Shown piece after piece: positions 56,978-64,000 of a stretch of 64,000 nucleotides of DNA (position 1 is the first letter of the stretch; the number at the start of each line of letters is the position of its first letter). A program made the position numbers and the translations under genes. A model generated the notes under the pieces. The model was not told where the DNA came from, ran no database searches, and saw only the letters and a list, made by a program, of their open reading frames with translations. This stretch comes from Paracentrotus lividus (taxonomy: Eukaryota > Echinodermata > Echinoidea > Camarodonta > Echinidae): NCBI GenBank assembly GCA_940671915.1, contig CALNVZ010003429.1, forward strand, positions 27,610,229-27,674,228, read 5' to 3'.

Positions 56978-57261
56978 ATCTCACTCTTGCCAGCCTTAAA
57001 ATCCTTCACAGTATCCATAAGAACATCGAAGAGCACTTCCAGACCTGGGTCCTCCCATGTGCTCAGGGTGGAACTGAACGGTGTAGAACGGTTTGGTGTC
57101 GTGAATGATGCCCTCATTGGTCTTGTCGTTCTCGTTCGTGAAGAGGACCGACCAGCCTTCGGGAGGTTGCTGGTGTCGAGGCGAAACCGGATTCTGCGTG
57201 GTGATGTAGCAGCGACCCGTACCATTGTGCGTGCAGGCTGGTTGTGCCCACGTTTCCATAC
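56978..57261 (-). pseudogene. damaged copy of CAD exon v6
   Basis: 284 nt against 291. [15 protein letters not shown] is intact, but the frame shifts on both sides. Confidence 0.88.
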
Positions 57262-57574
57262 TTCAAAAGACAATCATTAGATCAAAAAGTATCAAGAGTT
57301 GGCATTCATTTCCAAGATAAGTTAATGTAGGTTGTAGTTCCCTGGATGAAGACAGGTTTCTGCAAAACTTGTCTAAAGTGGACAAAATCCTGCAGTGCAA
57401 ATGTCTTCTGTTTCTTCAAGGTTCAAACGTGTTTAAATGATTACAAGTATATCATTGCTCAACACTATCAGGTACTACATGGTACATGAGAACCAAAAGT
57501 AAACCGCAAAAACCCTTCGCCCAAGACATCAGCTGTGACCAATGCAGATACCAAAGTTACATCTCTTACTAAAC

Positions 57575-59341
57575 GGCGTGATCTGGCAGAACTACGTATC
57601 TCCTTTTTTGCGATTCCAAGATTTTTGAGTTAAAGTTTTAAATTGCTTCTTTTGCTTTCTTTGGAAAAATGGAGAATGGTGTCATCGGGTTTTTTGTTTT
57701 CCTTTGACCTGTGGAACAGATTATAAGTGTATTGCCACCAAAATATCGTAGATTTCCTCATTCAATCTAGTAATTTTCCTCATTTTTTTAAACATACTTT
57801 TGCCTGATTAAATCACGACTACACTCCGAGCGTTGATCAGGCAAAACTACGTACATGTACATGTATGTTCCAATTTATAGGCAAACTATGTATGTCACAG
57901 GGTATGTCCCCGACGTGGCAAAGGTTTATCAGGCAAACTACGTATGTCCTGCCATTTGCAAAGTTTTATCAGGCAAACTACGTATGTCCCCGACGTGGCA
58001 AAGGTTTATCAGGCAAAACTACGTATGTCCTGCGCATTTGCATGGTTTTATCAGGCAAAACTACGGATGTCCAGCGCATCTGCAAAAGTTTATATCAGGC
58101 AGACTACACGTATGTCTTATACCTTGCAAAGTTATCAGGCAAACTGTGTATGTCCTAAACATTGCAAATAACTGTTTATCGGGCAAATCATATACTGTCT
58201 TAACATTTGCAAACGCAGCAGCTAAAGTGTTAGGTTAGGGTAAACAGCCATGCCATGGCTCCAATTTCCAGTTCCGAGCCTTGTATTGAGAGAAAAACAC
58301 ATTTGAACTTAGCTTTGGAGAGGATCAACAGTTTCTCAACTGAAAACAGGGTAAGCTATGGAGTAGAATTTCTAGTATAGACCGAAAGCTTCAGTCTCTG
58401 TATTAAAGACTGTAGATCTAAATCTACCTTATAGTAGGATGGAAGGGGTTGATAGTACCCAGTTGTCCAGACAATCGATTTTAATACGGCCATTTGAAAA
58501 AGTTTAAAAGCCAAGTTTCATCAATGTTTTATAGTACAAAGTGTTTAGGCAATATTATGAGAACAAAATTGAAGATGATTACAACTTTCTTATTTATTTT
58601 GTTTGTGTGTAATCGACAGGCAAAGAACAAGGCTTCATAATAGTAAAGTGTAAGGACACCCAACCCCCCATCTAGTTCTACAGTCTTTACAGAGACTGAA
58701 GCTTTCGTTTAGTTTGTCTGGAATAGGTGTACCGTATACTAGAAAGTCTTTGTTTACAGTTGAGAAACTTTGATCTCTCCAAAAGCTAAGTCAAATATGT
58801 TTTCCTCTCAAGGCTCTGAACTGGAAGTTAGAAGCAAATGGCACGCACTGACAGCTTATATGGCAGCTATATACTTGCCGCCGCAATATGAATGCACGTC
58901 ACGTACAAAGCGCTATAGGTAAACGCTATGGTGCAAACAGCTGCGGCGTTCGCTCCGTATTATTTACGAGGGCGAATGCGCTGTCTGCACGGTTACAATG
59001 CAGAATTCGGCGAGATACGTAGTTTGCCTGATAAATCAACTTCTACTTTTGAAGCTATTGTTCTAACAAAACCACGTAATGTAGACTTACAGTTTTGCCT
59101 TTTAATTATCGTCAAGATTGAAAAAACTACTTTTGTAAGTCGACTTACATAGTTTCTGCCTTTTTAATTTACCGATTTTTGAGAGAATTTACAAAAACTG
59201 GGTTTTGAATCTCTAAAAATAATTAGAGTTAGAATTTGAAATTTTGCCAGATGAAAGGCATATTCGAAATTATAAAAACACTAAAAAACTGAAAAAACGC
59301 CAACAAAATGACTTACATAGGTTTTGCCAGATCACGGCCGT
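57575..59341. mobile_element. copy-2 image of the 48504-50281 foldback element
   Basis: Same arms and internal array with scattered single-base losses (left end cggcgtgatctgg). Not an independent insertion. Confidence 0.8.
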
Positions 59342-59487
59342 AAAGTATTGATAGCTATAACCAAACTTATTTTTGCCATATTACAAAAGACTTTAAACTA
59401 TTATGAAAGTTACTTCTAGCTTATCCAAATGTTTAATAACTAAATACCAAAGTTATTATAAGCTCTGGCTATCATCACCAACATATC

Positions 59488-59656
59488 TTCATCTTATAAG
59501 CAGATGTTCCTACAGCCAAGGAAGTCAGCTGATGACCCAGCAAGATACCAAGCCCGTTTGATTGTCTTCCCATTCAAGATATTCGCGGATGTTGGTAATG
59601 GTTTCCTCTGCCATCTTAGGATCTCCAGGTCCATTGCTGATAACAGACATCAAAAT
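59488..59656 (-). pseudogene. damaged copy of CAD exon v5
   Basis: 169 nt against 172. The codons around the nucleophile Cys read GILLGH instead of GICMGH, and the frame shifts. Confidence 0.87.
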
Positions 59657-59662
59657 CTGAAG

Positions 59663-59699
<37 letters not shown>

Positions 59700-60068
59700 C
59701 AAATTCACAAAGCCAGTTAGCTCTTGAGCACCATTTCTCAATTACTATTCATATTATAAGTCATGAATAATTGAATCATTCCCCGAGGTTACACTTTTCC
59801 ATGTAATAGGCACTTTTAAAGGTGTTTTCAATTCATAAAAGGGATTTTTTTTTTTTAATTAAGATTTAAATTTTAAAAGAAGAAGAAACAAAAACAGTAT
59901 AATTTTGTTCCATATGAATAAAACAAGTTAATTAAAATTCTTATTCACCTCTAAAGATATCATGTCTGATGTACAGGGCCTCTAATATCTATATTGTAAA
60001 CAATTAAAAAAAAAATATAAAAACCCACTGAAGGGGTCATCCGCATCAACAATAGTAATTACATGTAC

Positions 60069-60208
60069 CTGCGATGTTTAGAGGGTGGTTCCATGGCACC
60101 ACAGTAACCTGAGCGCCTCTCTGAGATAAGAGCCGGATCTGATTGTACTCATGCCGCAGTCGATAGCCGTGATTCGAATCGGTGCCCCTTTGTTGTACAC
60201 ATTTACTC
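60069..60208 (-). pseudogene. damaged copy of CAD exon v4
   Basis: 140 nt against 142; two single-base losses. Confidence 0.87.
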
Positions 60209-60565
60209 CTATGCGAAAGATATCACACCAACACAATAAATGTTCACTTTAAAATCAACTAAAAGTACGAACTAAACTAGCAGCCAAAAGCAAATACTAC
60301 TTGTCGAAGTAAAGTGCGTACTCATACAAAGAAGTTTTATTGGCTGTTGCAGATATTGCCTATTTGACTCGTCTGTTGTAACTGTAAACAAGTCTTTTCA
60401 AACTTCCATAATTCTCTTATTTTATAACTGATTATCATAAAATTTTTAAAATGCTCCCTCTATTCTGCTCTTTAATAAATAAATAAGTATCTCCTTGGAT
60501 TGTGCATAAATATAGATTAAAAAAAAAATGTTTTGTTTTTATTTTGGATGATTTATTTGTAATAC

Positions 60566-60647
60566 CGTACAAGAAGCTTCTGCGATAAGGTTTAGAAGTT
60601 GGGTCTTCAAACGGAACAGACTCTGGATTAGTGCCCTCAACGATCAC
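60566..60647 (-). pseudogene. damaged copy of CAD exon v3
   Basis: 82 nt against 84; G-run losses after VPFEDP. Confidence 0.87.
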
Positions 60648-61542
60648 CTGAGAAACAAAAGTGGAAAAAAACGTAACTGTATAAAGACAGGGAAGAGTGA
60701 TTTCGGTATTTCACAGTTAAATGATAGCTGAAAGAAAAACTCATAATAAATGTATTAATTTCTCAGATTTTTTTTAATGAAGGAACAAAAATGGAGATTT
60801 AATGAATGATCGTTAAGGATAACAAAATCTATGAATTTTCAAACACAAGCTACATCTGTGATCACCTGTACTACTAAAAGCCTTTTCATTTTGAAATTTC
60901 CCATTGATTTGGGGCTTCATTCTTTTGTTTCTTTCTTTCTTTGTTTTGGAGGATTTTTCGTTATGTTGCTGATGTATATCTTGAAAATTTGTTAATGAAA
61001 AAAAGGAATAAAGACCCCAGTACTTTCGAGTAATTCAAGAAAAGCAGTATTTTGTGCACTAATGTAAACAAAATGCATTTTCAGTCATTTTGGCCCGACA
61101 ATGCCTTTCAATGTTACCTAACATCAGCACGGATTCATTCCTCATGGAAACCCAACTGCATTCAAGAGCCTGCACTACCTATCATCAGCATGATGCAGCC
61201 TCCTGTTGGGTCCCATATACTATAAATCAATGTTTTACTCGCACCTGGATAATCATTTATTATGTGAGTCTACCCAAACCCTACACCTTGTCACCTCCAC
61301 TGGTACATGACAAACATTCCAGTATAGCTTCAAAGGAGCTGCCTTTTGGATTACAAAAACAAGTACGAAGTCACGGAGAGCTCATACTTTTCAAACGTGG
61401 TCTTGAGTTGCAAGCACTTGGAAGAACAAAGTTATTCCCAAACTGATGTCCCCCCCCCCCCTTCCCCGTAAGGTTAACTTGAATTTATAACACGACTGAG
61501 ATAACAGTAACAGAAAAGTTAGGAATGCTTTGTCTCACTTAC

Positions 61543-61600
61543 CTACCCAACATGGTACCATGTTCTCTAATCTTCTTCGTGAGAGCCCTTGTGTCAATAC
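61543..61600 (-). pseudogene. damaged copy of CAD exon v2
   Basis: 58 nt against 59; one base lost near the donor. Confidence 0.87.
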
Positions 61601-61988
61601 CTGAGATAATATATGAAGGAAAGACAGTCAAATATTATTATAATTTACTTATGGTTTTAATTATTGAGGATTCAGCAAAAGTTAAAAATAGGAAAGTAAA
61701 TGAGAACTGTAAGTGACGAAAAGCAGACAAATTTGGAGAAGTGATGACATAATATAGGACTACGACAGACAACCAGAGTGGTTACAAGCTCGGGGCTATC
61801 CAGGGTAACTTCTACAGATTGGACGGTGCTTCTTGTTTGCATTTAGAGATTACCAGAGCAAATCCAATAAAGGGTACTTATACTGTAAAGTGCTTTGAGA
61901 GGTCTTACCGGAAAGTGTTATAAAAACAGATATTGCTAATTATTATTAGTAGTACTTATGACCAGTGCATAACATTTATGTCACTTAC

Positions 61989-62249
61989 CTTGGATAGCTG
62001 GAATGTTGTGTGTTTCAACCAGTCATCAGGGACTGAGAGCTGCCCAATGATTGTAATACTCGACAGCTCCCCGACGATCAGCGCAGAAACGTGAATTTCT
62101 CTGATTCAAACCAAAGAGGAGTCCAAACTCGTCTTTGTCGTTCGCGGGATGCCATAGTTGCCAATGAGGGGGTATGTCAGGATCAGAATCTGGTATTTGT
62201 AGGATGGATCCGTCAGCGATTCCGGTGCCAACCATGCCAGTCTGAAATA
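61989..62249 (-). pseudogene. damaged copy of CAD exon v1
   Basis: 261 nt against 265. Shares the two frame breaks of the copy-1 exon and adds others (for example ggtgccaacc for gggtagccaacc). Confidence 0.87.
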
Positions 62250-63753
62250 CTGTGAAAATGTAATGATGTTAACAAACAAAATGCTTGAATGAAAAAAAAA
62301 AAAAAAAATGGGCATTTCCACATATTGTAAAGTTACATTTAAAGCAAATTTTCAAAATTGATTTCACTATTACATCACCATCTATCATTTTAGGTCACGT
62401 TCATAGTACAATATGTCCATCTACATGTACTCAAGCTCTATGATATTGAAAAAGAATTAGTACAATTGAACAAATATTGGAGTTGCTATGGTACTTAAAG
62501 GTCAGTCGGTAACGTTACAAAAAAAAAGGACACGCGAAAAAATTGTATGTCTCAGACAAATAGTTTCCTAAACGTGAGATGCCTCAAAAAATTGTTATAT
62601 TTAATATTTAATTCTAGTGTGATGATAAATGTTTCAGCAAATAATTGTATCAGCTTGACTCTTCATTTTTAATGAGACCCCAAATTCATGGTTGGTAGCG
62701 TTACAGGTTGGTAACGTTACACTATGTCAATGCATAATAAACTTTGTAAAAGCAAGTGTCAAATATATTTTCTTCCTTCAAATCAAAAGATACACTTTGG
62801 AATTCATGCAATATGATATATTTATCGCTATTTATGTTTGTATTACAACTGTAGCTCACACTTTTATTCAACAATGAAAGCACTTTTACCCAAACTCGCA
62901 ATGGGATTACTGTATGTTTTAAAATGTCAACAAATATGACTTTACAATGAGAGAATTTCATCAATGGTTCATGTGAAACAGAGCCATATTGATCAGGTAT
63001 AATTTCATGATTGATGACTGTACTGAAAACTTTGATCTATATTCAATTTTTTTTTAACACCAAAAATAATACTGACTCTTAAAACTGATGTAAAACAAAT
63101 TTATATAATCTGTTTCATTTCCTGTGGCAATAGAGTTGATATATAATCACAAACATGCATTACAATATAATGAGTAAAACATGTTTTGTACATTGTACCT
63201 TGATAGCTTTCATGAATGTATGTCTGTTTATATAATGCTTACTGATACACACATACATGTACAAGTGCATCTGGTCATGTGTTATGAACTCGCCACCCGA
63301 AAAGGGTGGTGCGTTACGCTTTTGCTATTTTCAGCATTAATTTGTTCATATTTCCAAAGTAAGAAAGTTATTAACAAAATTTGATCTCATTTAAGCTATA
63401 TTACTGTGCTAGTCCCTGTGAAGTTTCATTGTTCTAGGTCACTTCTGGTGGAGTTAACAATGGTTTAAGTTGAGGAAGTAGGGGTGGTGCTGGAAGCGGC
63501 GCCGCCTGTACAAAGTCAAGGGAAATTTTAACATTTTGTGGTTGATTTGGGGAAAACTTGAATTTCTCTGCCAAATTTTGGCTTATGACTGTAAATCTGG
63601 TACCAAACTGAAGCTTATAAACTGCTTTATACCATAAAACACTGAAACAGTAGGTTTGATGCACAGTAGTCCCAGAAAGACCCAACAATCATTATTTGAC
63701 CTAAAATGCAATGCCTCCTGTACAAAGTCATAGGAATGAGAGATATTGCAGTA

Positions 63754-64000
63754 CCGTTGGGAAAACTGCAATATCTCTGCCAAATTTTAGCCTATTTTTG
63801 TAAATTTTGCACCAAATTGAAGCTTATAAACTGCTTTATACCATCATATCACTTAAACAATATGTTTGATGGTGCAACAGCACTTGGCAGACTCAACCCC
63901 TCATGAATTGAAAAGTTAATATTTCGGGGCTAAATTCAGATCTTTATATTTTTCAATTTAAAATTGGAAACCATAATGAATTATACCTCATTTGAAAGGT
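63754..64000. other. unique flank right of the duplication
   Basis: Continues naturally from the end of copy 1 (gatattgcagta then ccgttggg). An imperfect tandem of the preceding block is visible (ctctgccaaatttt, aagcttataaactgctttat recur). No exon seen. Confidence 0.5.

Larger units (their letters stand above)
54759..63753. repeat. copy 2 of the 9.1-kb duplication: indel-riddled, probable false assembly duplication
   Basis: Colinear with 45637-54758 over its whole length but 127 nt shorter net. Differences are nearly all single-base losses or gains, mostly in homopolymers and in exons and introns alike, with few substitutions. Introns, microsatellites and all transposons of copy 1 recur in place. 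Confidence 0.93.

Noticed and set aside
54759-63753. A genuine second, pseudogenised CAD 5' segment
   Set aside because: Indel-only divergence spread evenly through introns and transposons, and an exact head-to-tail join, fit a sequencing and assembly error better; kept as a finding for checking.

Overview
This is eukaryotic DNA: long AT-rich introns, GT-AG splice sites, microsatellites and dense inverted-repeat elements. The repeat vocabulary (short palindromic elements beginning GGGGCGTTTCAT, a 'tgcctccgcc' tandem-repeat element, a tRNA-Leu-like SINE) together with the protein similarity suggests an invertebrate deuterostome, most probably an echinoderm such as a sea urchin. The organism is inferred; the gene calls do not depend on it.

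Layout. (1) About 616-11318, + strand: the 3' part of a multi-exon gene whose protein resembles the C-terminal half of synaptonemal complex protein 2 (SYCP2/SYCP2L): disordered charged linkers, then a C-terminal coiled coil. Twelve exons join with consistent phase; the 5' part lies left of the window. (2) 11319-18924: a gap between convergent genes holding a local tandem duplication, a mariner-like inverted repeat, smaller palindromic elements and a tRNA-derived SINE; no gene seen. (3) 18925-53227, - strand: nearly all of CAD, the fused glutaminase / carbamoyl-phosphate synthetase II / dihydroorotase / aspartate transcarbamylase that carries out the first three steps of pyrimidine synthesis. 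I resolve 38 exons (about 2,210 codons, lacking only about the first 40 residues), and the catalytic motifs of all four activities are present. (4) 45637-54758 is repeated head to tail at 54759-63753. The second copy differs almost only by one- or two-base insertions and deletions, equally in exons and introns, and breaks all eight CAD exons in it. This looks like an assembly artefact (unpolished long-read sequence retained as a false duplication), not a biological duplication.

The most interesting biological signal is a recurring pattern: at seven or more places in the two genes, one edge of an exon together with its splice site and adjoining intron has been tandemly copied inside the intron, leaving 1 to about 11 decayed partial copies. 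The largest array (25714-27490) carries about eleven remnants of a dihydroorotase exon. Two of the SYCP2-like remnants remain open and in phase and could act as extra cassette exons. Several palindromic transposons with clear target-site duplications are nested in these arrays and help to order events.

The two genes are not functionally linked: one looks meiotic and structural, the other is central metabolism. They simply converge. No RNA gene other than the SINE, and no promoter, could be supported; both transcription starts lie outside the window.
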